From assembly GCF_002259405.1 (NCBI RefSeq), contig NZ_NPFW01000007.1, positions 372,001 through 436,000 on the forward strand: a DNA stretch of 64,000 nt, written 5' to 3'. The position numbers were made by a program, and so were the translations under genes. Of the stretch, positions 1 through 8,689 are shown in pieces (the first letter of the stretch is position 1; every line of letters starts with the position of its first letter). This DNA is from Rhodococcus sp. 14-2483-1-2 (GTDB lineage Bacteria; Actinomycetota; Actinomycetes; Mycobacteriales; Mycobacteriaceae). Below the pieces are notes generated by a model that made no database searches, had not been told where the DNA came from, and saw only the letters and a list, made by a program, of their open reading frames with translations.

Positions 1-123
1 ATTTTCGCCGTCCGAGGATAAACCGAACGTGCGCGCAGGGCGGTCGGGCGCTGACGAGCAGCCACCGACCGCGACCGACAGCACAGTGATGAGCGTGAGC
101 AACGACGTCCGAAAGCGGGTCAT
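1..123 (-). CDS. Putative lipoprotein, N-terminal fragment (gene runs off the left edge)
   Basis: An ATG on the minus strand at 123 opens 41 codons without a stop before the window ends. The translation begins with Met-Thr-Arg-Phe-Arg, followed by a hydrophobic stretch and a lipobox-like Val-Gly-Gly-Cys with the cysteine at residue 22, then a Ser/Pro-rich linker. This is the architecture of a Sec-exported lipoprotein attached to the outer face of the membrane. The mature domain lies outside the window, so function cannot be assigned. It is divergent from the large glycosyltransferase at 253, with about 130 bp between them that must hold both promoters. Confidence 0.6.
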   Translation of the reverse strand, partial: MTRFRTSLLTLITVLSVAVGGCSSAPDRPARTFGLSSDGEN

Positions 124-149
124 AAGGATTCCCAGGTTAGATCAAACGA

Positions 150-160
150 CGGACAGTCCG
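150..160. promoter_or_regulatory. Small palindrome in the divergent intergenic region
   Basis: The sequence CGGAC-A-GTCCG is a perfect 5-bp inverted repeat with a one-base centre. It sits between the leftward lipoprotein start (123) and the rightward glycosyltransferase start (253), where an operator could serve both genes. Short palindromes occur by chance in GC-rich DNA, so this is only a candidate. Confidence 0.25.
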
Positions 161-252
161 AAAACAGCGACACAAGCAATCTCGAGGTATGTTTTGGTGG
201 TCGGGGGACACCAGGTCAATGACGACCCCATTCCATCTTCACTGCCGCGCTC

Positions 253-3200
253 GTGAGCCGATTGGTCGTCATGACGTCTATCTTCCAGAGCCATACTGTG
301 CGCTTCGCTCCACCGGATTCGAGTGAACTTCCATCTCCACCAACGGATATCGAGCGCGACTCGTACCTGCAGAGTGAGCACCGTTGGATTCCGCTGGCGT
401 CGAGTTTCGGCGGTTTTCTCACCACGGTCAGCCTGCTGTACCTGGTTCAGGGGCAGGCGTGGGCAATTCCGTTGCTCGTGCCACTCGCCATCACGACGGC
501 CGCGATGATCCTCTCGTTGCTGACCTCCGTGCAGCCGCGCCGCGACACCTTGGCCGGCCACCGAGAGCGAGTACGTGCGTATCTGCCCGTGCACTACCCG
601 AGCGTCGATGTGTTCCTGCCGAGCGCGGGCGAAGACATCACTGTGTTGCACAACACTTTCTGGCATGTGAGTCGGCTCCATTGGAGTGGCGAGCTGACCG
701 TCTACGTGCTCGACGATTCCGATCGGGACAGCGTTCGAGACTTGGCCGATGCCTTCGGCTACGAGTATCGCGTCCGGCCCAATCGTGGATATCTGAAGAA
801 GGCAGGCAATCTGCGATTCGGGTTCGACGAGTCCCACGGGGACTTCATCACGATTCTCGACGCAGATTTCGTACCGCGGCCGGACTATCTGTACCAACTC
901 ATGCCGTACACCACCGAAGAGGACGTGGCCATCGTGCAGAGTCCGCAGTACTTCGACACCACGCTGCGGATGAAGTGGATGGAGTACTCGGCAGGGGCGA
1001 CGCAGGTGCTGTTCTACCGCTGGATTCAAGCGGCGCGAGATCGAAGCGACGCGTCGATCTGCGTCGGTACCTGCGCGATCTATCGGCGCAGCGCACTCGA
1101 GGTCGGCGGCGGCTTCTCGGCCATCGAACACAGCGAGGACGTCTACACCGGTGTCGATCTCATGCGGGTCGGATACCGAACTCGGTACGTGCCGGTGGTC
1201 GTATCGAAAGGACTGTGCCCGGAGACGCTCGATCAGTTCTCCAATCAGCAGTACCGCTGGGCGAACGGCTCGATGAGTCTGCTCAAGTCCCGCGATTTCC
1301 ATGCGGTGAAATTCTCACTGCGCCAACGCCTGTGCTTCTGGTCCGGCTTCATGTACTACATCGACACGGCGATCAACATCTATGCCATCGCGCTGCCGCC
1401 GATTCTGATGGCCTTCCTCGCCCCCGAGGACGTGTCCATCAACAACTACCTGTTCGTGTTCCTGGCCATGGTGGTGCGCATCGCCATCGTCCCCGTCGTC
1501 ACCATGGGTCGCGAGAGCGCCATCGGGCTCGACCGCGTGCAGACGTTCTATTCCTACATCCATTCCGTGGCGGTGTTCGATGTCCTCCGGGGTCGCACGG
1601 ACGCGTGGCAGGCGACAGGAATCAAGACCCGCTCCACCACCGCTCTGCGCGTCAAACGTCTGATGACCACATGGCTGGTGCTCGTCCAGGTGGCGATGTG
1701 GGTCGGCGTCTTCTGGCGAGCTCCCGAATACGGCTGGTCGAACTACGCACCGATGATCGGGTTCGCCGTCTTCAACCTCGTCGTGGTCTATCCCCTGATG
1801 TTCTGGCGTACTGAATTCCCCACCCTCCTCGATCCGATGACGTTGCGGCGAAAACTGTTTCGCTCGGAGATCTCGACCTTCGTGCACCAGATGCCACCCG
1901 CTCGCTCCACCCGGCGCACACCCTCGACGCCCCGCAGCTGGCTGACGGCGTCGTGGCCGTGGCTGGTTCTGATGTGCGCGGTGTCCTCGGCTCTGTCGCT
2001 TCGGCCCGGTTCCAACACCACCGCCTTCCAGGACGAGGGCCTCTACGTGTTCGTCGGGCACCGGATGATCGAGCACATCACCGACGGCGTCAACGTCACG
2101 GAATATCCGGGTGCCTACTTCTCCGGCGCCCCGGGCCTGTTCCCGATCCTCGCTGCAGCAGCCGATTCCGTCGGCGGCCTCGAGGCAGCACGCATGGTCA
2201 GCATGGTGTTCGTCTGGGTTGCGATCGTCGCGACGTACGGCGTGGGCAGCCAGCTGTTCGGCCGGCTCGCGGGCCTGCTCGGTGCCGCGGTCTTCCTGCT
2301 GTGCGGCTCGGTGATCTTCCTGTCTCACATGGCGACCTTCGATGCGATGGCCATGAGTCTGGTCGCCGTCGCCCTGTGGCTCACAGTGCGCAGTGCGCAA
2401 CAGGATTCATTGCTCTGGGCTCCGATCATCGGTGCGGTACTGGCCCTGGCATTTCTCACCAAGTACGCCACTGCGGTCTACCTCCCCGGTATCGCGGTGA
2501 TCGGAATGCTGCTGACGTGGAACAAGATTCGGTGGGGAGCCGTCCGGCAGGCTCTGTTGATCGTATTGTCGGCCGTCGCGATCTCCTTCTTCGTTCTGGT
2601 GTTCTGGGCTCAGGATCTGGTGCCCGGAATCGTCTCAACCACCACCAACCGCACACCGATCTCTCCGGCCTCGGCGTCGCTGCTGCTCACCAACGCTGCA
2701 ATGTGGATCGGGGTGATCCTGATCCTGGCGGTGTTCGGCGCTGCCCTCCAGTGGCGTCGCTGGCCGCTGGTCCTGACGTTGTTGGCGTTCAGCGTCATCG
2801 GGCCCGCGCAGCAGATTCGCATCGGCGAGGAAACGTCGCTGTCCAAGCACGTCGCATTCGGCATGGTGTTCGCGGCCCCACTCGCGGGGTACCTGCTCGG
2901 CTGGTTCATCGCTCGCTCGAGGTGGTTCGGGGTTCCGTTCGCGGTCGCTGCGCTGTCGATGCAGCTGGTCCTGGGCTGGACTCAATCACAGGAGTTCCTC
3001 ACCTCGTGGGTCGACGACACCGCGGTGGTGGAGGCCCTACGTGAGGAGATCGCCGTCTCGCCGAACAAAGCCATCCTCGGTGAGGAACCGTCGGCGCAGC
3101 GCTACGCCCTGCGCGGTGAGGTGGAACCGATCCTGTGGACGGACACGTTCAGCCTGAACTACGGAAACAAGAACGGCATGAACGCATACCGCGAAGCTAT

Positions 3201-3381
3201 CGACCAATCACATTTCGGCACGATCTATTTGAGTCTGAACACCGACAACGGACGAGCGATCAATCAGTATCTGACCACCGGAGACACGCCGTATCGCCTC
3301 TCGAACAAGGTGCCCTTCACGCGTCAGGGCGAGTTCGCGGGGTACTACCTGATCTGGACCCCGAAGGTGTTGGCGCGATGA
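253..3381 (+). CDS. Fused glycosyltransferase: N-terminal GT2 (cellulose-synthase-like) plus C-terminal GT-C (PMT/ArnT-like)
   Basis: This 1042-residue membrane protein joins two enzyme types. After two membrane segments (about 45-95) comes a processive-type GT2 domain with Asp154, an Asp-Ala-Asp triad at 203-205, a Ser-Glu-Asp at 294-296 and Gln-x-x-Arg-Trp at 332-336, then more membrane helices. From about residue 560 a second multi-span domain begins. It carries an Asp-Glu pair at 594-595 in its first external loop, as in PMT/ArnT transferases that use polyprenyl-phosphate sugars, and ends in a soluble tail. The stop overlaps the start of a polyprenol-phosphate mannose synthase, which could supply the GT-C donor. 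The start could instead be the ATG at 271. Substrate and product are unknown; a role in surface glycan assembly is inferred. Confidence 0.85.
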   Translation: MSRLVVMTSIFQSHTVRFAPPDSSELPSPPTDIERDSYLQSEHRWIPLASSFGGFLTTVSLLYLVQGQAWAIPLLVPLAITTAAMILSLLTSVQPRRDTLAGHRERVRAYLPVHYPSVDVFLPSAGEDITVLHNTFWHVSRLHWSGELTVYVLDDSDRDSVRDLADAFGYEYRVRPNRGYLKKAGNLRFGFDESHGDFITILDADFVPRPDYLYQLMPYTTEEDVAIVQSPQYFDTTLRMKWMEYSAGATQVLFYRWIQAARDRSDASICVGTCAIYRRSALEVGGGFSAIEHSEDVYTGVDLMRVGYRTRYVPVVVSKGLCPETLDQFSNQQYRWANGSMSLLKSRDFHAVKFSLRQRLCFWSGFMYYIDTAINIYAIALPPILMAFLAPEDVSINNYLFVFLAMVVRIAIVPVVTMGRESAIGLDRVQTFYSYIHSVAVFDVLRGRTDAWQATGIKTRSTTALRVKRLMTTWLVLVQVAMWVGVFWRAPEYGWSNYAPMIGFAVFNLVVVYPLMFWRTEFPTLLDPMTLRRKLFRSEISTFVHQMPPARSTRRTPSTPRSWLTASWPWLVLMCAVSSALSLRPGSNTTAFQDEGLYVFVGHRMIEHITDGVNVTEYPGAYFSGAPGLFPILAAAADSVGGLEAARMVSMVFVWVAIVATYGVGSQLFGRLAGLLGAAVFLLCGSVIFLSHMATFDAMAMSLVAVALWLTVRSAQQDSLLWAPIIGAVLALAFLTKYATAVYLPGIAVIGMLLTWNKIRWGAVRQALLIVLSAVAISFFVLVFWAQDLVPGIVSTTTNRTPISPASASLLLTNAAMWIGVILILAVFGAALQWRRWPLVLTLLAFSVIGPAQQIRIGEETSLSKHVAFGMVFAAPLAGYLLGWFIARSRWFGVPFAVAALSMQLVLGWTQSQEFLTSWVDDTAVVEALREEIAVSPNKAILGEEPSAQRYALRGEVEPILWTDTFSLNYGNKNGMNAYREAIDQSHFGTIYLSLNTDNGRAINQYLTTGDTPYRLSNKVPFTRQGEFAGYYLIWTPKVLAR

Positions 3382-4142
3382 CAATCACCTACTCGGACGT
3401 CCTGGTGTGCATCCCGACCTACAACGAATCCGCCAATCTGGTCCCGCTCGTGCGTCGGGCATTGGATTCCGTTGCCGGTGCCACGATTCTCGTCATCGAC
3501 GATTCCAGTCCCGACGGCACCGGGGACATCGCGGATGCTCTGGCGGCCGAGCATCCGGACGTGCGAGTCCTGCATCGGCCCGCCAAATCGGGTCTGGCCA
3601 CCGCGTACCTCGATGCGTTCCGATACGGCCTCGAGGACGGATTCACTCGACTGGTGGAGATGGACGCAGACGGCAGTCACCCTCCTGAGCGATTGCCCGC
3701 GATGATCGCGGCCTCCTACGCTCCGGAGGTCGGCCTCGTCATCGGATCCCGTTACGTGCCCGGCGGGCGTACCGAGGGGTGGCCCCTGAGCCGAAAGATC
3801 CTCTCGAAAGCCGGAAACACGTACGTGCGCATGCTCACGCCGTTGACTGTGCGAGACGCCACCGCGGGCTATCGAGTTTTCACGGCTGACGTGCTTCGAG
3901 TCATGGACCTCGATTCCGTGACCTCGCGCGGATACAGCTTCCAGATCGAAATGGCATTGTTGGTGGCCGGTACCGGGAAGAAGATCAGCGAAGTTCCCAT
4001 CACTTTCCGCGAACGAGAATCCGGTACCAGCAAGATGAGCCGCGCCGTCGTCCTCGAAGCACTGTGGAAAACAACGATCTGGGGATGGCGGAAAAGATCG
4101 GTTCAGCAAACAGCACACACGACGGAAGCCGAAATCCGATAA
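3378..4142 (+). CDS. Polyprenol-phosphate mannose synthase (Dpm1/Ppm1-type GT2)
   Basis: A 254-residue soluble GT2 enzyme expected to transfer mannose (or another hexose) from its nucleotide donor to polyprenyl phosphate on the cytoplasmic face. Visible motifs are Pro-Thr-Tyr-Asn-Glu near the N-terminus, Asp-Asp-Ser-Ser-Pro-Asp-Gly-Thr, the metal-binding Asp-Ala-Asp-Gly-Ser-His, Gly-Ser-Arg-Tyr-Val-Pro-Gly-Gly, and the Dpm1-typical Phe-Arg-Glu-Arg-Glu-Ser-Gly-x-Ser-Lys-Met near the C-terminus. No C-terminal membrane domain is present. The ATG start overlaps the upstream stop (ATGA), indicating translational coupling with the GT2/GT-C fusion. This start is chosen over an upstream extension that only reads the previous gene out of frame. 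Donor sugar specificity is assumed from the family. Confidence 0.88.
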   Translation: MTITYSDVLVCIPTYNESANLVPLVRRALDSVAGATILVIDDSSPDGTGDIADALAAEHPDVRVLHRPAKSGLATAYLDAFRYGLEDGFTRLVEMDADGSHPPERLPAMIAASYAPEVGLVIGSRYVPGGRTEGWPLSRKILSKAGNTYVRMLTPLTVRDATAGYRVFTADVLRVMDLDSVTSRGYSFQIEMALLVAGTGKKISEVPITFRERESGTSKMSRAVVLEALWKTTIWGWRKRSVQQTAHTTEAEIR

Positions 4143-4217
4143 CCGCACGTATTCATATCTGGCGGTTAGAGCGGCGAAAGAAGAACGATATGTAACACAT
4201 TCGTGCATGATGTAGCG

Positions 4218-5240
4218 ATGACTACCAGCGTCTTGGCCGCTTCGGAGTCGGGTGTGTCCGCAATTGCGGTGTGGACCTTGATCGTCGTCGTCATCGCTGC
4301 GCTCGGTGCTGCGTGGGCGGCGACGAGTGTTCGACGGGTAGGCGCGAACGAGGATGTGATGTCGCGGGAGTTGGCGGCATTGCACACCGCCGTCGATCGT
4401 CAGGTGCGTCAGGCCAGCGACAACGACTCGTGGAATCGCGACCAGGTGACCGCGCGTTACCAGGAGCTACTCTTCGCGCTGTCGAACGTCGATCGGGTTG
4501 TGGCCGAGAAGATTTCGGCAGCAGTGGTCTCGACGCCGGTCGGTGACCTCGAAGCTGCGAAGCGGGCATTGGACAAGGCCTACGACCAGCTGAATCTGGC
4601 GCTCACTGCCGCATTGGTGGTGGCGCGCAGACGCGTCCATCCGTTGGCGTTGGAGTTGTCGACGGGCATCGATCGTCGGGTGTTCGCTCCACTGGCTCCC
4701 GAAACCGGAATCCCCGCTCCGGCCCACGAACGTCTGCAGAGCGAGCACGCGTACATCACCAGAATGCATTCGTTGCTGCTAAAGGCGATGCGCGCCGATC
4801 TGGGTCTGCTCGATCCTAGCGCCGAGGCGACACTGATCTTCACGACGAAGGAAGTGGAATCCGGTGTGCTGGCGGATCGATCGACAGCCGCCGGCCGTAG
4901 CGCTGTGCAGCTGATCGATCTGCTCGAGGATTTCGGTGTGATGCCGTTGCTCGGCGCCGAGGAAAACTTCGTGATGTCCGATGCATTGCTGGTCCAGTGC
5001 GAGGAGCTCTACAGCGCGGTGAGCCCGAACTTCGAGGCGGTTCTGCGCCACATCGGCGACGAGATCCATCTCGCGATTCGTCCCGACCTCACCGACGAGC
5101 GCCTCGAGGAAATCTACGAAATAGCGGTACGACTGGTCGAAGCAGGATTGCGCGGAACCATCCACCGCAGAGACGGATTGGACGGCAGCAGCCTGTTCCT
5201 CATCGATCCGACCCACAAGGCGGGAATGGATCGGGTGTAG
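4218..5240 (+). CDS. Hypothetical protein with one N-terminal membrane anchor
   Basis: About 340 residues; I do not recognise a named family. A single hydrophobic segment (about residues 11-33) is followed by a long, largely helical, charged cytoplasmic or periplasmic region without signature motifs. It contains a possible coiled-coil stretch after the anchor (Arg/Glu-rich, about 45-90). A GTG at 4203 would add five residues; the ATG at 4218 is preferred because it begins directly at the conserved-looking anchor. It lies 75 bp downstream of the mannose synthase on the same strand and converges with the sugar phosphotransferase that ends at 5268. A scaffold or sensor role at the membrane is possible but unsupported. 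Confidence 0.7.
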   Translation: MTTSVLAASESGVSAIAVWTLIVVVIAALGAAWAATSVRRVGANEDVMSRELAALHTAVDRQVRQASDNDSWNRDQVTARYQELLFALSNVDRVVAEKISAAVVSTPVGDLEAAKRALDKAYDQLNLALTAALVVARRRVHPLALELSTGIDRRVFAPLAPETGIPAPAHERLQSEHAYITRMHSLLLKAMRADLGLLDPSAEATLIFTTKEVESGVLADRSTAAGRSAVQLIDLLEDFGVMPLLGAEENFVMSDALLVQCEELYSAVSPNFEAVLRHIGDEIHLAIRPDLTDERLEEIYEIAVRLVEAGLRGTIHRRDGLDGSSLFLIDPTHKAGMDRV

Positions 5241-5267
5241 CGATGCGCGTGCGCCCGAGTACGCCGG

Positions 5268-6737
5268 TCAGTCCTCCGATCGCTTCAGGACTGCAATGCA
5301 GGTCAGAAACAGAATCTTGACATCGAGCCAGATGGACCAGTTCTCGATGTAGTAGTTGTCCCATTCCGCGCGATCCGCGATGGGGGTCTGGCCCCGCAGC
5401 CCGTGCACCTGAGCCCATCCGGTGAGACCTGCTTGCACGCGATGCCGCTCTCCGTAGCGTCTGATCTGCGCAGCGAACAGGTCTACGTATTCCGGGCGTT
5501 CAGGACGGGGTCCGACCAGGCTCATGTCGCCGCGAAGGACATTGATGAGCTGAGGAAGCTCGTCGAGTGAGGTCTGCCGCATGATCTTGCCGATCTTGGT
5601 GCGTCGGTCCACGCCTTCCACTCCGCCGGGTGCTGCCCCCTCGGCCGGAACGAAATCGACATCGGAGTCTCGCGGTGGGCGCATCGATCGGAATTTCAAG
5701 CAGTCGAAGGGGACCCCATCGCGGCCGATTCGCTCTTGTGCGAAAAAGATGGGGCCTGGGGAGCTCAACCGTACGAGCACCGTGAGCAGAAGGAAGACCG
5801 GCGACAGAAGAAGTAGACCCGTTCCCGCGCCGAGCCTGTCCAGTACGCCCTTGAGAACGAACTGCCACCCTCTCGGATCGACATGATGCAAGACCATCAA
5901 GGGCAACCCTCCGAGATGCTCGATATGAGCGTGCACGCCGACGGTGTCGAACATGCGAGGCACGAGCCAGACGCGAGTTCCGGCGTTTTGTGCTGCACGG
6001 ATCGCTGCCACCACCTCTTCATGAGGAGCGGAAGCGAACGCAAACACAACTTCTTCCACCCGATGCACTCGGACGATCCGAGCCAGGTCGCTGAGTGTCC
6101 CGAGATTCGAGAGTTCCTGGTGCACTGCAGGATTTACGTCGGAGACGGAGTCGATCGTCCCGATGGGATTCATCCCGTATTCGGAAAACTGATTCATTCT
6201 GTGCGCCAGTTGCTCTGATACGGGACCGCTACCGACGATGAGGGTGGGCGCACTCGCGTGGTGTCTCACTCGAAACCAGCGCTCTATCCACGCACGGGCC
6301 AGACACGCGATCGCGAGTGCGCCTGCTGCGCACAGCCAGACTCGAATCATGACCGGGCCTGGGGCATAGGACGGCTCCGTTGCCAGAATCAGGGCGAGCG
6401 TGATCAGAGTCGCAAAGGCCACGGCGGATTGAACCGGTCCGATTTCATCGATGAAATTGCGTCGAAGCCCTCGTCGGTAGAGCTTTCGCGAGGCAAGGAG
6501 CACAAGGAGCGTGGGCACGAAGAGCCATGGGTGCCAACCCAACGCTGCGGCGCTGCCGGGCCGCAAGTGAAGACCTTCGGCTACGGCGATGACTGCGGCG
6601 ATCACATCGAGAACAACGGCGGCGATGGGGCTGACCGGGTCGATACGAATTCGATCGGATACGTTCCTCCCGAAACGCACCTTCACCGAGTGCGGCGTTG
6701 TCGATCTCGTCATCGCTGTTCCGTGAGAATTCGGCAC
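5268..6737 (-). CDS. Polyprenyl glycosylphosphotransferase (WcaJ/CpsE-type priming enzyme)
   Basis: A 489-residue membrane enzyme that would transfer a sugar-1-phosphate from a nucleotide sugar to undecaprenyl/decaprenyl phosphate, priming a polysaccharide repeat unit. The first third holds several membrane helices. A Rossmann-like CoA-binding_3 region follows (Thr-Leu-Ile-Val-Gly-Ser-Gly), and the last ~190 residues are a bacterial sugar transferase domain. That domain has Lys-Phe-Arg-Ser-Met, Ser-Leu-Asp-Glu-Leu-Pro-Gln, Ser-Leu-Val-Gly-Pro-Arg-Pro and Gly-Leu-Thr-Gly-Trp-Ala-Gln. It belongs to the same superfamily as, but is clearly diverged from, the two near-twin enzymes at 24173 and 28051. 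No glycosyltransferase operon sits beside it, so its polymer cannot be named. The alternative start is the ATG at 6713. Confidence 0.9.
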   Translation of the reverse strand: MPNSHGTAMTRSTTPHSVKVRFGRNVSDRIRIDPVSPIAAVVLDVIAAVIAVAEGLHLRPGSAAALGWHPWLFVPTLLVLLASRKLYRRGLRRNFIDEIGPVQSAVAFATLITLALILATEPSYAPGPVMIRVWLCAAGALAIACLARAWIERWFRVRHHASAPTLIVGSGPVSEQLAHRMNQFSEYGMNPIGTIDSVSDVNPAVHQELSNLGTLSDLARIVRVHRVEEVVFAFASAPHEEVVAAIRAAQNAGTRVWLVPRMFDTVGVHAHIEHLGGLPLMVLHHVDPRGWQFVLKGVLDRLGAGTGLLLLSPVFLLLTVLVRLSSPGPIFFAQERIGRDGVPFDCLKFRSMRPPRDSDVDFVPAEGAAPGGVEGVDRRTKIGKIMRQTSLDELPQLINVLRGDMSLVGPRPERPEYVDLFAAQIRRYGERHRVQAGLTGWAQVHGLRGQTPIADRAEWDNYYIENWSIWLDVKILFLTCIAVLKRSED

Positions 6738-6878
6738 GATGCACGGTCCTTCCGATCTTCATGCCAGCCGAGCGCTCGAGCCGTTCGGCATTCGACATTT
6801 CGAAACACCAAACATTTATCACTCTCCACGGGTTTTCGGCGACCAACGGCAGTATTGCCATCACCGAAAAACAAACTG

Positions 6879-7589
6879 CTAGAAGGGAATTCTCTGACGA
6901 ATGAGCCACGCGATGTCTTCGAGGGTCTTCACGTGACCGGCAGTCCATTTGCGCGGCCGGTAGTCCCACACATCCAGTATCCCGACGGTGAAACCTGCTT
7001 CGGACTTGATCGGCGCTGCCATGTATGCGACCAGATCGGACGTCGCGTGATCCCTCAGTAGCGCATGCTCTCTGATATCGGGGGCCACCAGCGTTTCTCC
7101 GGTTTCCACAACGACACGACACGCAGACCGTTCCACCGCTACGGTCTGCGGCTGCGCTGCTGTTCCCGTGGTTCCAACGCTGGCTTTGATGAATTGCGTT
7201 CGATCGTCGACGAACGAGATCGACGCTCCTTGCGCTCCCATCGCTCGCAATGTCATCCGCGCCAGTTTGTCGAACTGCTCGTCACGAGCACTGCCGATCA
7301 TCCCCGTGGCTCGCACGGCGGCGACCCTGTCCACATCGTCGATGAGCAAGTGCGTCCGCTGGGGAGACGTCGAATCGAGATCGGACAACTCGATGCTCTC
7401 GGATTCGAAGCTACGGGCGTCCGCCAGCACGGCGGCCACCTCCGGCGAGGACTCTCGTTCGAGTTCCGTGACGAGCCGAGTGATGATCGCCCGACGTGCA
7501 TAGGTATTGAGGGACTCGCCGGCCTTGTCGGCATGCTGCGTCAACAGTGCGTTGATTCGATCTCCGAAACCGGTTTTTCCTAATTCCAC
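6879..7589 (-). CDS. GAF-domain protein with RHH-like N-terminus
   Basis: A 236-residue soluble protein. The C-terminal ~150 residues fit a GAF fold of the kind found in actinobacterial stand-alone GAF proteins: ligand pocket region with Thr-Gly-Thr, an Ala-Pro-Ile-Lys-Ser strand, then Val-Gly-Ile-Leu-Asp-Val-Trp-Asp. The first 45 residues are helical with an Ala-Arg-Arg-Ala-Ile-Ile segment resembling a ribbon-helix-helix or oligomerisation module. No output domain such as a kinase or cyclase is attached. It probably senses a small ligand or redox state and acts through partner proteins; this is inference. It follows the sugar transferase region on the minus strand but is separated by about 140 bp, so co-transcription is uncertain. 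Confidence 0.75.
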   Translation of the reverse strand: MELGKTGFGDRINALLTQHADKAGESLNTYARRAIITRLVTELERESSPEVAAVLADARSFESESIELSDLDSTSPQRTHLLIDDVDRVAAVRATGMIGSARDEQFDKLARMTLRAMGAQGASISFVDDRTQFIKASVGTTGTAAQPQTVAVERSACRVVVETGETLVAPDIREHALLRDHATSDLVAYMAAPIKSEAGFTVGILDVWDYRPRKWTAGHVKTLEDIAWLIRQRIPF

Positions 7590-7688
7590 ACGCCGGACGT
7601 TAGTTGACTGTGCACTGCTCCGACTAGTGCTCGACCGATAATGCCCACTGTCTTTGCAGGAGAATCGTCGCTCGATCGCCGGTGAAGA

Positions 7689-8627
7689 TCACGTAGCGCG
7701 AGCGCTCCGAGTCGGACGTGCGTCGACCGTACGTACAGGGCACCCGCCAGGAAACGTGCCGAGTTGGGCAACATCGAACCCGTCCGAATAGGACCGCATA
7801 CGTTGCGAGTCGGCGTTGCGTCGCTGCGTGAGGCGAGCAGGAAACAGTCGCAGAGCATGTCCTCGCGCACGCATCGCAGCGGTGACGAGCCGTTCCAACG
7901 CGGCGGGAGGATGGTTGTAGCCCAGGGCATTTCGCAGCGGTGCGTCCATGAGACCGAGGCTCACCGCTCGAACGATCCCCTTCGGGACAGGTGAGATGAA
8001 CGAGGCGAGTAGGTCCAAGGTGGCGTCGGCGACGCGTCGAGCCCCGGGATCGAAGGCGAAATACTCCGCTTCGTAGTTGTCCATCAACTGCGCGAAGCCC
8101 TCGAACGAGTCGGGCATGTCCGAGATCCCCATGTGCTTGCCCAGAGTTCGGAAATATCTGACCGATGCTCGTACTTCGACGTCGGACATAGACCGCTTAC
8201 CCCATCTGGATATCCAGCGCTGCGGTACCACGACGAAAGTCGCGAGCACGTAGAGCATCTCGTGATTGGGTATGTCGTAACTTCGATGCATCTGATTGAT
8301 CCGGCGAATCGCAGCACGACCCTGCTCGTCGTCGAAGCCGCGCAGGAACGGCACCTCGAGAAGCAGCACCGTGTCGTCGTAACGCTTCTGAGTGGCACCG
8401 GTGAATGCACCGGTCTCGTCGAGCAGTTTGCCGATGCCGGGTACTGCGAAGGTCCTGAACAGCGCAAAAGACAACGCCTGAGTGATGTCCCACGGGAACT
8501 CGTGCACAGCCAGGTTCCGATAGATCTGCACGAAGTCGGTGTCCGGGTCGAGTGATTCGTTGACACGCCTCCAGTGGTCTCTGGGAACCCCGCCGAACCG
8601 CTGTTCTCGCACTGTGATCGCTGTCAT
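7689..8627 (-). CDS. Oxygenase MpaB family protein (DUF2236)
   Basis: A 312-residue protein with the features of the DUF2236/MpaB family, which includes latex-clearing-protein-like haem oxygenases. Visible are an N-terminal Asp-His-Trp-Arg-Arg, a central Asn-Gln-Met-His-Arg-Ser-Tyr with a probable metal- or haem-ligand histidine, and Pro-Asn-His-Glu-Met-Leu followed by a hydrophobic helix. Length fits the family. There is no signal peptide, so it should be cytoplasmic. It is divergent from a TetR regulator at 8690 with a 62-bp gap holding an imperfect palindrome, so local control by that regulator is likely. The substrate is unknown. Confidence 0.82.
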   Translation of the reverse strand: MTAITVREQRFGGVPRDHWRRVNESLDPDTDFVQIYRNLAVHEFPWDITQALSFALFRTFAVPGIGKLLDETGAFTGATQKRYDDTVLLLEVPFLRGFDDEQGRAAIRRINQMHRSYDIPNHEMLYVLATFVVVPQRWISRWGKRSMSDVEVRASVRYFRTLGKHMGISDMPDSFEGFAQLMDNYEAEYFAFDPGARRVADATLDLLASFISPVPKGIVRAVSLGLMDAPLRNALGYNHPPAALERLVTAAMRARGHALRLFPARLTQRRNADSQRMRSYSDGFDVAQLGTFPGGCPVRTVDARPTRSARAT

Positions 8628-8637
8628 ACTCTCAAAC

Positions 8638-8653
8638 TAGAATGCCCGCTCTA
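8638..8653. promoter_or_regulatory. Candidate TetR operator between mpaB-like and tetR-like genes
   Basis: TAGA-N8-TCTA forms an imperfect inverted repeat centred between the two divergent starts (8627 and 8690). The position is what is expected for an autoregulatory TetR site controlling the oxygenase, but the arms are short and only partly symmetric. Confidence 0.35.
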
Positions 8654-8689
8654 ATTTGGCAAGCCCTATAAGCCGACTAGCATGGGATC

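Noticed and set aside
142..1302. 386-codon minus-strand frame opposite the GT2/GT-C gene
   Set aside because: Its translation is Arg/His/Val-rich without motifs and lies entirely antisense to a gene with clear catalytic motifs.
6879..7589. GAF protein considered as half of a toxin-antitoxin pair because of its RHH-like start
   Set aside because: The protein is long, has a complete GAF domain and no small partner gene overlaps it.
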